This document shows, piece by piece, positions 11,803 to 21,099 of a stretch of 64,000 nt of DNA. The notes beneath the pieces are model-generated. The model did not search any database. It saw only the letters and a list, made by a program, of their open reading frames with translations, and was not told where the DNA came from. Within the stretch, counting starts at the first letter, position 1. Every line of letters starts with the position of its first letter. This DNA is from Cryptomeria japonica (lineage: Eukaryota; Streptophyta; Pinopsida; Cupressales; Cupressaceae). The position numbers and the translations under genes were made by a program. The stretch lies in the NCBI RefSeq assembly GCF_030272615.1, contig NC_081415.1:624465740-624529739 (forward strand), given 5' to 3'.

Positions 11803-13012
11803 TGTAGCGTCCTAAAATTGCGACACTTGCAATTTCGACTGCATTTCGGTCTTCACGATGGCGACGCAACACGCAACCTGAATGGAGACCCCAAAACTTG
11901 CTCACGACACTGAAAACTGCATTTTTCAAGCACCCTGGCCTGAACCTCCTTGCACCCTGCTGTCCCGGGAGGTGGGACCAGAGCGCCCAGCGCCCTGGTC
12001 CCTGGGTCCTATTTTGGGCCCGGTCTCCTAAGGGGCTCGGGTCTTTTTGTTTGCAATTTGGAAATTAACTTTCCCTGGTCGGCCTAAGGTCGGGAAAATC
12101 AGTCTATTAGCCCTAAATGACAAGTATATAAACTACATTTTTCTCTCTCATTTGGGATGAAGGGGATATGTGTACAAGGCGTGGAAATTATACTCAAGCA
12201 TTCAAGCATTCAAGCATTCCTTCAAGCAATTGATCATCTCAAGTCTCCCTTCAAGGCTAAGTGTTGCATTCAAGACAAGGATTCAACCATTGAAGAGGAG
12301 ATCACATACTACATGCTACAACATACAACATACAACATACAACATCTAAACCTTCGCACATAAGGATACAAACATCCTTAGAACAAGGTATTAGTACTTG
12401 TTTTACAGTCATTTACATTTACAGCTCTTGCTCATTTCTTGGTTAATTCCAAAACCGGGGTTTGACCTAAAGGCAAACCCCCAATCCCTAACCCCCCAAT
12501 CGTCTTCGCTTTTCTATGTGTAGGTTGGAGGTATGCGGCTAAAATTGAAGATCTGGAATCCTTGTGCAGAGATGAACAGATCCCCCTTCGTTTCGCGGAT
12601 TTTTCGGAGGACCGTGGTGCCGGGCGCCATCGTCCTGACAACTTTTTCTCAAATTTGCAGGACAGCACCGTATCGACATTTTACTGCTAATTCCAAGTCC
12701 GCAGCTTCATCCTATAACCCGAACTCAGTTTATAAGCGAATCTTTATGACTTTCTATGCATGCTTAGCTTAATTTCCTTAACAACATTCTTTACAAAAGA
12801 GGGTAGCCTTGCTTTCCTAACCCTTAAATTCATTTAGCATCCAATCTTGCATTGCGTGGGATTGGATCTTATGAGTTTCAACCCCTCTTTTGAATGTAAA
12901 GTCTCTCCCCTAAGTGAAAAACCATCGAATCCTAGCGAACCTCCCTTCTCTCTCCTCGGAGTCGGAAGAGGGGAGAACAACTAGGGTTCGATCACGATTT
13001 TTCTGCTTTACA
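11803..13012 (+). repeat. 3' LTR of element 2 (Tat LTR type A)
   Basis: Runs from TGTAGCGTCC to CTTTACA. It is clearly the same family as the LTR at 62338-63516 and, reversed, as the solo LTR at 34121-35358: shared start, GTATATAAAC promoter-like TATA word (about 12124), CATTCAAGCATTC repeats, GGGGTTTGACCTAAAGG block and end. Polypurine tract on the left and CCTCC duplication on the right fix both edges. Confidence 0.88.
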
Positions 13013-15061
13013 CCTCCCTCGGAGCCACCTGGCCTCAACGGAATCTGAGCCCTAGAAGGACCTGCTCTAGGATCACCCTGCCTGTCTGGTGGTGGTGGAG
13101 GACCCATGACCCCACCACTCGATGCATGTCTCCTCCAGCTCCCTCCCGTAGCTGTTGCTGTCTGTGATGGTCTATGGAAGCTCCTCGCCCGCTGATCTAC
13201 TGGCATGGCACCATAATACAGGTCCCTCCAGTAAGCAATCTCCTCTCTGGCTCGCAGGACATATACGTAGCCTGCTCCTGTGTCCTCCGCAGCCTGCCTC
13301 CCTGCCCTCAGCGCTGTCTCAGCCTCTGTGTAGCGCTGGATAGCCTGATCCCTCTCCCGCTCAGTATCCCTGAGCCTGGTCCTAAGCCAATCCCTCTCCC
13401 TCTCCAGATCCTGAATCTCATCCGCCTAGCCCTGGTAGATCTCCCTCAGATCCAGCAGCTCAGCCTCCACTGGGTCAACCCCCTCTGCCTCTGCCTCTAC
13501 CCGTGGCTCTCCCTCTGCGGGTGCCTACCCCTGTACCTGTCCTTATACCTGTACTGGTGCCTAAACGGGTACCTGTCTCGGTACATGCCTAGGTCCTTGT
13601 ACCTGTCTCTATCCCTGTGCCTGTACTGGCACCTGTCCCTGCACCTGTCCCTGCACCTGTCCCTGTCTCTGTCCCTATGCTCTAGGACCCTGTGCTACTG
13701 GTACCTGCAGGGGCACTCCACCGTGACCCCTCACCACCTAGGCCTGTCCCTCCTGTCCACCCTCTCTCCGAGGTGCCACCCTCCTCTCCCCAACTACTCC
13801 CCTCCACCGCCGTCGGCCTCTACCCCCATCACCCCCACCATCATCATCATCATCTCCTCCTCCATCTCCATCCAGTAGCTCTCCTGGATCTGTCAATCGG
13901 AGGAATGGATGCTCTGCCCAATACGCTGTATACTCTGCATCCATCTCGGCATCCTCAATCTCAGGCCACATATCCCAAGGAAGGGGTATCATCTCTGCCA
14001 GCTGTGTGACTACTTGATCATATGACAATAAAGGCCCGAACTGCACCTGATCCCTAACTATACGCGCATACATACCCGAGCCTCATGGCATCCGCTGGAT
14101 CCAGCCAAACTGTCAGCCAATCCTGTCTTCCAGCTGCCTCTCCAGTATATAGGGCGTCCGCCCAATCAAATACCTGCTCCGGAAGGTGTAAGGCAGCTCC
14201 ACTGCGTCATCCTCCCACTCCTCGCATCCCAGATACGGCCTCCAGATGATGACATCAATGTCATCTATCACTCGATGCCAATACTCTAACCTACCAATCT
14301 GAGGCTGTGATGTGATCATGTCGTACAGATGAACAAAACTCCGTCCATGACCCCTGCCTCTAAAATGTATCGGCCGCATGATAGGCAGATGCTCGTATGC
14401 CCAAACCTGCAGTAGTGTCACTCCACAACCCAGTCCCACTGACCCATGGTAGACAAACTGGTGAAGCTCATAATATAGGTGGGCCAAAACACATGGACCC
14501 CACGCATATCTGGTGTGCTACATCACCAATGTCTCCAGTGCTCCTCCCCAGCCCACTGCCAACCCCCGTGTCACTCTGTCCGGACATAGGAACCCACCGA
14601 TAGCTCCTCCAATCACAGCTGGCAAAGCTAACCTTGTCGCAGTCATGGTATCCCATGCCACATGTCCTGCTCTCATCTCTAGGTTGGGATCCTGAAATAC
14701 CCATCTCAAAGCCTCTCTGTCTCCGTCGTGATCGTATGGAATCAGCTCTCCATCGATCAGTATCCGCAGAATCCGGTAGACATCCTCAAGGGTGACTGTC
14801 ATCTCACCCATCGGCAAATGAAATGTGCATGTCTCTGAATGCCATCTCTCGGCCAGCGCAGTCAGCAAACCCATGTTTGCCCGAAACTCAGGCACATACA
14901 ATATGTGTCTCAAACCCATCTCCTCGATGGCAGCTCTATCCTGAAAAGACAACTCCGGTCGCAACCTCTGTGTGGACGGAAATCTCTCCCGTGACTCTAG
15001 CATAGGCAAATACTCCTGCAGTCAAACAAATCAATCATGTCAGTCATGGTGGCATTCACTG

Positions 15062-15330
15062 TTCATCACAAAATGCTACTCGCTATCTAAATGCATATGG
15101 TCATCTATCTCTAGTGACACTCACTGTTCATCACAAAGTGTTGCTATCTATCCTAGTAGTGCTCCCTGTTCATCACAAAGTACTACGTGTGTGACATTCC
15201 CTGTTCATCACAAAGTGTTACTCACATTTTGCACTCCCTGTTCATCACAAAATGCTGCTCATACTTTGGGTACTCCCTATTCATCACAAAGTACTCTATC
15301 TTGGTGCTCCCTGTTCATCACAAAGTGCCT
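15062..15330 (+). repeat. Seven-copy TTCATCACAAA minisatellite
   Basis: TTCATCACAAA begins at 15062, 15127, 15169, 15204, 15241, 15280 and 15314, usually within CCCTGTTCATCACAAAGTG. The spacers differ in length and sequence, so this is an irregular tandem repeat and not a CRISPR array. Confidence 0.85.
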
Positions 15331-15479
15331 TGATCTATCCTAGTCTTCCTAGAGGACCTGCTTGAGTGTATCCTCTCAGCAGCTTATCCAATCGACAGCG
15401 TATGTTCATCGCAGAACTGCCGATTTGACCTAGAAGACAAACCTTGCATTTTCAGACACAAATGCATTTCTAACTCACA

Positions 15480-15712
15480 AACGTGCCTATAGACTGCACA
15501 AGCGCGCCTGAACAACGCAAACGTTCCTGTTTGACATAAACGTGCCTACATTATTCATAAACGCGACTTTGGCACACAAACGCGCCTTCAGGACGCAGAC
15601 GTGCCCGCATTAGACACAAACGTGGTTCCAGACGCAGACGCGCCTGGCACCGACACAGACGCGCCTGGCGGACACAGACGCGCCTGGCACCGACGCAGAC
15701 GCGGTTGCACGT
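15480..15712 (+). repeat. GC-rich degenerate repeat of ACGCAGACGCGCCTG-like units
   Basis: Words such as GACGCAGACGCGCCTGGC and CACAAACGTGCC recur about every 20-25 bases, with many CpG dinucleotides kept. No gene; the minus-strand ORF here is a by-product of the repeat. It lies in the predicted PMD intron. Confidence 0.65.
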
Positions 15713-16217
15713 TTTTGCACTTTTTTTGTGCCCTATTCCTAAGTGCATTTATTGCTAACTAGCATGCATTAATGACAAAATTAAATGCGTCAAAGTACGA
15801 GGAGGTTTGGTGGTACTTACCGGCTCTCCTGCCTCTGCTGGTCTCTGAAATCAGTGAACGTGGTCGAATCTGTGTACGAAAGCCATCACTACTGACTGTT
15901 GTTGCTCTTTTTCTCGCTCTGCACTATGATCTCGTGAGGGTGTGGATGACAATGAGGATGTATTTTGCTCGTGGTCTATCTTATAGCCTACCCTAGCCCT
16001 CACCTTCATTTCCCGAGTCAGTCTTCATTATCCCGTGACTTTGTCACTTTATCCGACCATTCCATTCTAGCCTTTCTTTCTTATCGAGAGATTGTCTGCA
16101 ATCTTTTCAGACATTTTCATCCAATCTCTCGAGGGGGCATATCATTCCCATTCTGGGGTAACTCTGTATCAGTTCATCTTATCTTCTTTGAAACAATGCG
16201 ACAAGCTGCATTGTCTC

Positions 16218-16231
16218 AAAGAGGGGCAAAA
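16218..16231 (+). promoter_or_regulatory. Polypurine tract of Tat element 1
   Basis: AAAGAGGGGCAAAA lies immediately before TGTAGACACC. Its place between the antisense gene and the LTR start is that expected for the plus-strand primer of reverse transcription. Between 15887 and 16217 no gene is seen; it is the region upstream of the antisense gene. Confidence 0.8.
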
Positions 16232-16257
16232 TGTAGACACCTAAAATTGTCCAGTCT

Positions 16258-16490
16258 AATTAAATAAATATTTTATTTATTTAATTATCTAAGCTTAATT
16301 CTTCTATTAATTAAATAAATCTTTATTTATTTAATTAATTCATTTATCCTCTTCTAGCCTTATTTCTCATTTAAATAAATACATTTATTTATTTAAATTA
16401 TCATTTTCCTAAATTAAATAAATATCTTATTTATTTAATTGATCCCACTTCTTCTATTAATTAAATAAATCTTTATTTATTTAATTAAAT
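16258..16490. repeat. Five consecutive AT palindromes in the LTR
   Basis: Near-perfect inverted repeats of AATTAAATAAAT/ATTTATTTAATT type occur at about 16258-16286, 16308-16340, 16369-16398, 16411-16440 and 16456-16490, about 30-35 bases each, separated by C/T-rich spacers. Each could form a hairpin. Confidence 0.88.
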
Positions 16491-16499
16491 CATTAGCCT

Positions 16500-16789
16500 C
16501 GTCCAAGGGGTTGAGCTTAACTGGTTAAAACACTGGGTTCTCACTGTGGAGACCCAAGTTCAATTCCCAATAGGGGCATCTGAAGTGGAATTCTAAGTTG
16601 TGACTCTTGGCCTTCCATAGGATGGGGAAGGTCTTGGGGTCAATCTAATCAAATAGAATAATAATAATAATTCAAAGATATGTAATGGGGATGGGGCCCC
16701 CTACTGTGTCCCCACTGGTTCATAGCTCTAGTCAAAAGCTATTCAGGCTTTGGCCAGTTACCGATCAAAAAAAAATAAAAATAAAATAA
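16500..16789 (+). mobile_element. tRNA-derived SINE
   Basis: About 290 bases. The head has a box A-like word (TTGAGCTTAACTGG, 16511-16524) and a box B-like word (AAGTTCAATTCC, 16556-16567) at tRNA spacing, giving an internal RNA polymerase III promoter. The tail is A-rich (AAAAAAAAATAAAA). A 17-bp target-site duplication with one mismatch flanks it: 16483-16499 and 16790-16806, both ending TCATTAGCCT. SINEs use LINE enzymes to move and encode no protein. It sits inside the element 1 LTR, so it is younger than that LTR. Confidence 0.9.
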
Positions 16790-17490
16790 AATTAATTCAT
16801 TAGCCTTTTCTACACATGACACATGTCATTCATCTCTTAATTCCTACACTACCTACCTCTTTCATTATTTTACTATTTCTTCTACCTACCCTCTAATCAT
16901 AGCCGACCTCTTTTTACACCTCTCAATCTTATCCCTCCATTTCATATAGTGTCTTCTATATAAGGAGATGCTTCCTTCACTATCAAACCCTAATCAATCA
17001 TTCTAATGAATCATCTTAAGGACTTGACTACACTACGATCCTACTTGCAACCACATTCTGTTCTTTATTGAGCTCTTGTGCACATAAAATCTGAGAGCAA
17101 ATATATCAAGCAAGATCAATGGAGATAGGAAGAATGGAGATCAAAACCCTATTGGACATGTGATGGTATAATCTTTGTGATTTCATTTGATTTGCATTGT
17201 CTTAGGTAATCTTCATATGTTATGGTGGATCTTTGTTGATTGTTAGGCTAGGGTTTTGTGGTTGAATTCATTTAGCCTTTCAATATTGTTATTATTGTTA
17301 TCCATTTTCACCATACACACCATGTATTAGTAACAACTACTAATCCTGTGGGGTACTCAATATTTTCTCCATCTACCACAAGGCCACACAATGACACAGG
17401 TAATAATTTGTCCCTTCTTCATCGTCTTCAGCTGCAATAACTACATAAACATGCCCTGTAATGATAAAGTGAGAAGAATTTAGCAAACAA

Positions 17491-20148
17491 CTAAGGTAAA
17501 ATATTTAAGTACAAAAAAATGCATGTGGATAATCTATCTGGTTGGACTAAATTTGACATATGGTCAAAGTCAACTGATGCTTCCATCTGTGTTATTTTTA
17601 GTGCAGTCAGAGGTCGATATCTCTCAAGTGGGATTAGAGGCCTCATACACCATTTGTCCACCCACTCCTCTGACTCACTCTCATTATAGGTACCATACCT
17701 ACATGAAGAGCAATAACATGCCACCTGTCGTGTATGGATAGTCCATGAACTTGCATTAGATCTTTTGAAAGAGTGTAGCTCACGCAATCCTGACAATGTA
17801 CAACAATCTTCTAATTTTGCAATGTTAGTATCATCTACCAACCAAAAAAATCTACGAACTGAAGACTTACCTTGATTACCTAGACCAATTGTACCATTGC
17901 ACCACTGAAAAATTGATTTTGCATCTTTCAAGTTTGCATTCCCTTTGTACTTTAACTCTTCTCATGCTAAAGCTCTTTTAATACATGCTCCTGCACCATC
18001 ATGCTCCCCTTTTCCATGTCGAGCCTCAAAGAAATTCCACATATGTTGAATAGCAGTCAAATTATGTATCCTACTCAACCAATAAAACATCTAAGAGTTC
18101 TTAAATTGTGATGCACAATTATCTGACCAAATGATATGTTGACGGAATGATATTCCTCGGCTAGCCAAATCATTGTAGAATATCTGAAAACAACCATGCA
18201 CAAACTCTGTAGAATGTGAGCGATCATCACTGATGTAAAAATGATACTCCTTCAATATCTTCCTATCCTCTTCCATACTATAATGTGCATGAATGAATGT
18301 TATATGCACAAATATAGCAACTTGTGTGGAGTTGTAATATTGTGATTGCACCTCATTCTGTGGTTGTAGTGTGTAGTTCTTTGCAAAGTCAACAATTGAA
18401 ACAATTGTATGAAGTGGAAATGTGTCCTTGCATAACTTAAATTGTGAGTCCAACCAATGAGCTCGATGTTTATGCCTTGCATACTCATACACTATATTCT
18501 CATGAAAGATGCCCATAAAATGATACACTGGAATCAAGCCACTAACCAATTCACACCTTTTTGCTTCTTTTCCATCTTTTAGCATGTAGGCCATTGTCTT
18601 ATATTTTCCAAATTATAGTAATTAATTACCAATTTCTTGTCCAATATCCATATGTTGACAAATTTGTAAATGTCACAATCCACCACAATAAACACATGTG
18701 CCATCCAAGGAACACTTATTGTAATATACTTGACCATCTAGTCTTTCACATAATATAATAGATATGAATTCCCTTGAAGATGTTGGTGGACCATTTATGT
18801 TGCATTCCTGCAAAACATTGTTAGCATGCAAATCTATACATATGTGTTCATAAACATCATAATGGTTAGAAAATTCAATATGTACTCTACAACAACAAGT
18901 TGTGCATGTGTGATTTATTTTGACATAAAAAGGCTTTACCATTTCAAAGAATCTTTGACTAATTTTAATTTGAGGATACATACATTGAAACTTGGCAAAA
19001 AATTGTGTTTGAGTCATATCCAAAAAATGTTTCGGATGTGGATCACGGATTTTACTACTAATCCTCCTTCTTACAACATCTCTTTGATTTGGAGGGACCC
19101 TTGTGTTATTCTTCCAAAAATATTCAATTAGGGATCTCAAGGCTTCAACAATTGCTTTATCCTTCCATGGTAATCTATTGGAAAATGGCCATAACTCATT
19201 GTTATATGGATCCTCCGCTCTTTGTCGCCTTCCCATAGCTCTCAATAGAGTTTGTCTACTTATCTTCAATTGTTTACTTGTATTTCTAAGGAGGCAAGCT
19301 TTATTAGTTTGAGTGCTTACAATTGTTGATGTAATGACACGTCGTGTGGCATTACTATCTTTTATGCATGAGTTAGAACCAACAGTATCATATGCATTCA
19401 TCAGATTCTTCACAATAGATTTGTCGCTTGATTCAATCGATGTTCTTAGCCCAAGAATATTTATTATGGGCCTAAATTTCAGATTTCTCGTCATTTCAAC
19501 AAATAGTTGACATCTTCCTGTCTCATTTAAAGGCTCAAAAAATATTTTCCATATCCAGTTAGCATGTCTTTGACAAGTACACTTCAGAATCTTGTCAACC
19601 ATTGGTTTCAGAACATTAGCATCAATATCAATCAAATACTTAGGCTTTATATGCAAAACTCTAGGAGTTATTCTCAAACTTTAAGTTACCTCAAGATTAG
19701 GAATGTCAACAACATTAGGGATAGGTAGCATACCTTCAACCAGAGATAAAAATAATGACATACATTGAAATTGAGGTGTACAAGATGGTGTAGCTCCAAT
19801 ACCTGATGTCAGTCGTGAAGTACTTGCAACTTCAAATATGATAGAGGGAGTGCATTCAATATGAGATGTTGGAGATACCAATGGTGTGCCAATAAGAGAT
19901 GGTGTGCCTTCACCTTGAGATGTAAGAGATGGGGTGCCTTCAACTTGAATTGTGGTAGACATGCTCAAAACCTTGGGATTCAATTGTCTCATTGCATGAA
20001 GGTTTTGCATCCATTGCCTTTGTGTGGCCAATTTTGTCTTTCTCTTAGATTGGATGGATATTTCATGTTCCTCTGCAATTGGCATTTCTTCAATTGGCAT
20101 CTCTTCTTCTATGGTATTCAATTTCCTTTCTTCACAAAGTTTCTTCAT
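17491..20148 (-). pseudogene. Unclassified transposase-like protein, single-frame pseudogene
   Basis: Reading down from 20148 to the stop at 17491, one frame is kept for about 880 codons, interrupted by six stops: TAA 19681-19683, TGA at 18673, two TAAs between 18600 and 18650, TAG near 18091 and TGA near 17975. Each is explained by CAA, CGA or CAG to stop. Features: a Lys/Glu-rich start, a Ser/Thr/Pro linker, a helical block (LLRNTSKQLKISRQTLLRA), a CTTCCCRVH cysteine cluster, CVYCGG, then DFAKNY, IIWSDNCASQFKN and ARHGKGEHDGAGACIKR, and near the end CYCSSC. The acidic motifs at D-F-A, S-D-N and the HGK/HDG segment are spaced like an RNase H-fold DDE/D nuclease. I recall similar SDGC-QYKN / HGKG-DG motifs in uncharacterised animal proteins. 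No named family is assigned. Sequence to about 20215 suggests a frameshifted N-terminal extension. Confidence 0.6.
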
Positions 20149-20249
20149 TCCTTCTTTTTTGCATTCTTAGCTTCATGCTCTTCTGGTGTTACATTTTTTG
20201 GTCATTTCCTCAACATGCTGATGATTTCTACATGTGCATGCACATAAAA

Positions 20250-21099
20250 GAGAATAAAGTTAATTCATAAAGATATTTCAAGAGGTGTAAGGGGCAGTCC
20301 TAATGGATCTATGACTGTCCTAATTATGTTAGGACAGACCTAATGCATCCATGACTGTCCTAATTATGCATATGTTAAAATAGATATATGAAATTGAAAT
20401 TATTTCATGTATTCCTTTTTTAAATTATTTCATAAGATCTTAAAAAGGATGTATGAAATTGCAAATTTTGTTCTAAACCACTAAACAAATAATTTTCTTA
20501 TGCAACTTCCTTCAAATGTATTGTTAAATCTAATGTAAATCTAATAGGATTATAATCAATTTTGACTCACAGTTTTATTCTAATATTTAAACAAAATAAA
20601 ACTTAATAAGTATTTCAATTCTAAAAACAAGAAAATATTACCTCAATTATTCAAATTTGATAAAAAAAACTATGGTCTTCCTCTTTGAGTTGCCAAATGA
20701 AAAAAAAGGTGGTGGAGAGCTGATGGAATGTATAAAATAACCTTGCATAAAATGTCAACACCATGCAAAAATCATTTTTTTGTCTAATCATGTGCAGAAA
20801 GAAGACAAAATGAGAGAATGTGGGCTTGGATCATAGGTCAAGGGTCCCATATAACCGTTTTTTAGTGCAGCTCATTTGGTGCTAGCCAAATGACTTCCAT
20901 TGAAATTTTTTAACCTTTGATAAATTTATACTCTATACCATATAATCTATACTCTATACCCTATAGTTTGATAGCCACAACCATAAAAATTAAACCATTT
21001 CAAACTTATAACAAATACCCTAGATCATATGACCAAATATTCTAAATCCTCGACAATATACAATAACTATAGACCCTATAACCCAATATGCTAAACCAT
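20250..21099. other. AT-rich spacer with short repeats
   Basis: No gene. A 30-base direct repeat occurs at 20299-20328 and 20339-20368, and TGTCCTAA/TTAGGACA at 20317-20337 forms an 8-bp stem. CTATACTCTATACC-like words repeat at about 20928-20965. The near-palindrome CATTTGGTGCTAGCCAAATG lies at 20873-20892. Confidence 0.7.

Larger units (their letters stand above)
5411..13012 (+). mobile_element. Element 2: nonautonomous Tat-related LTR retrotransposon with gag and protease only
   Basis: The unit starts TGTAGCGTCG at 5411 and ends CTTTACA at 13012, flanked by CCTCC at 5406-5410 and 13013-13017. Between the ends lie a gag-protease ORF (7677-11070), a noncoding tail and a polypurine tract (11791-11802) just before the 3' LTR. 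No reverse transcriptase, RNase H or integrase is present, so mobilisation would need proteins from an autonomous relative. The two LTRs are not close copies of each other, which is odd for one insertion; the matching 5-bp flanks and the missing polypurine tract before 5411 are the arguments for treating it as one element. Removing it joins the antisense PMD reading frame to a stop three codons on. Confidence 0.72.
15016..15820 (-). other. Predicted intron of the antisense PMD gene, with minisatellite
   Basis: Bounded by GT (complement of 15819-15820) and AG (complement of 15016-15017). The donor context is CCG|GTAAGTACC and the acceptor TTGTTTGACTGCAG|GAG. It joins two pieces of the same protein in phase 0. 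It holds the seven-copy repeat at 15062-15330 and, at about 15480-15710, a second run of imperfect ACGCAGACGCGCCT-like repeats. Confidence 0.6.
13013..15886 (-). pseudogene. Antisense Plant Mobile Domain (PMD) gene in Tat element 1, two exons, C-terminus displaced by element 2
   Basis: Reads right to left. Exon 1 would start at the ATG at 15886 and end at 15821 before a strong donor (GTAAGT at 15820-15815). The intron would span 15820-15016 and end TTTGACTGCAG; exon 2 starts at 15015 in phase. Exon 2 shows the conserved PMD pattern (GLRHILYVPEF, LTALAERWHSETCTFHLP, GEMTVTLEDVYRIL, then YAWGPCVLAHLY and LPIMRP), then an acidic stretch, a Gln/Pro/Val repeat, a Glu/Arg-rich coiled coil and a Pro/Gly/Arg-rich end. 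One frame runs throughout, broken by about eleven stops, all explained by CAG, CAA or CGA to stop (for example 15851-15853 and 14518-14520). After removing element 2 the frame ends at a stop at 5393-5395. PMD proteins occur both as plant genes (MAIN/MAIL1 type) and inside transposons; an antisense ORF between integrase and 3' LTR is known in Tat elements. The splice model is inference. Confidence 0.8.
16232..17398 (+). repeat. 3' LTR of Tat element 1 (right end uncertain)
   Basis: Starts TGTAGACACCTAAAATTG after a polypurine tract, similar to the other Tat LTR starts. A TATA word (CTATATAAGG, about 16957) would place U3/R there. The best candidate end is AATGACACA near 17398, but the target-site duplication cannot be checked because the 5' LTR lies outside the window. 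The LTR hosts AT palindromes and a SINE. 17399-17490 holds nothing recognisable. Confidence 0.68.

Noticed and set aside
13155-14009. Plus-strand Leu/Pro/Ser-rich ORFs up to 234 codons
   Set aside because: They are shadows of the minus-strand PMD gene's repeat and coiled-coil region, where stop codons are rare on the complement.
15062-15330. Regularly spaced short repeat resembling a CRISPR array
   Set aside because: Spacers vary from 23 to 54 bases and are similar to each other, the repeat is only about 11-19 bases, and the context is a plant retrotransposon.
16500-16580. Possible tRNA gene
   Set aside because: Box A and box B match, but no cloverleaf or acceptor stem was seen, and the A-rich tail and 17-bp duplication show a SINE.
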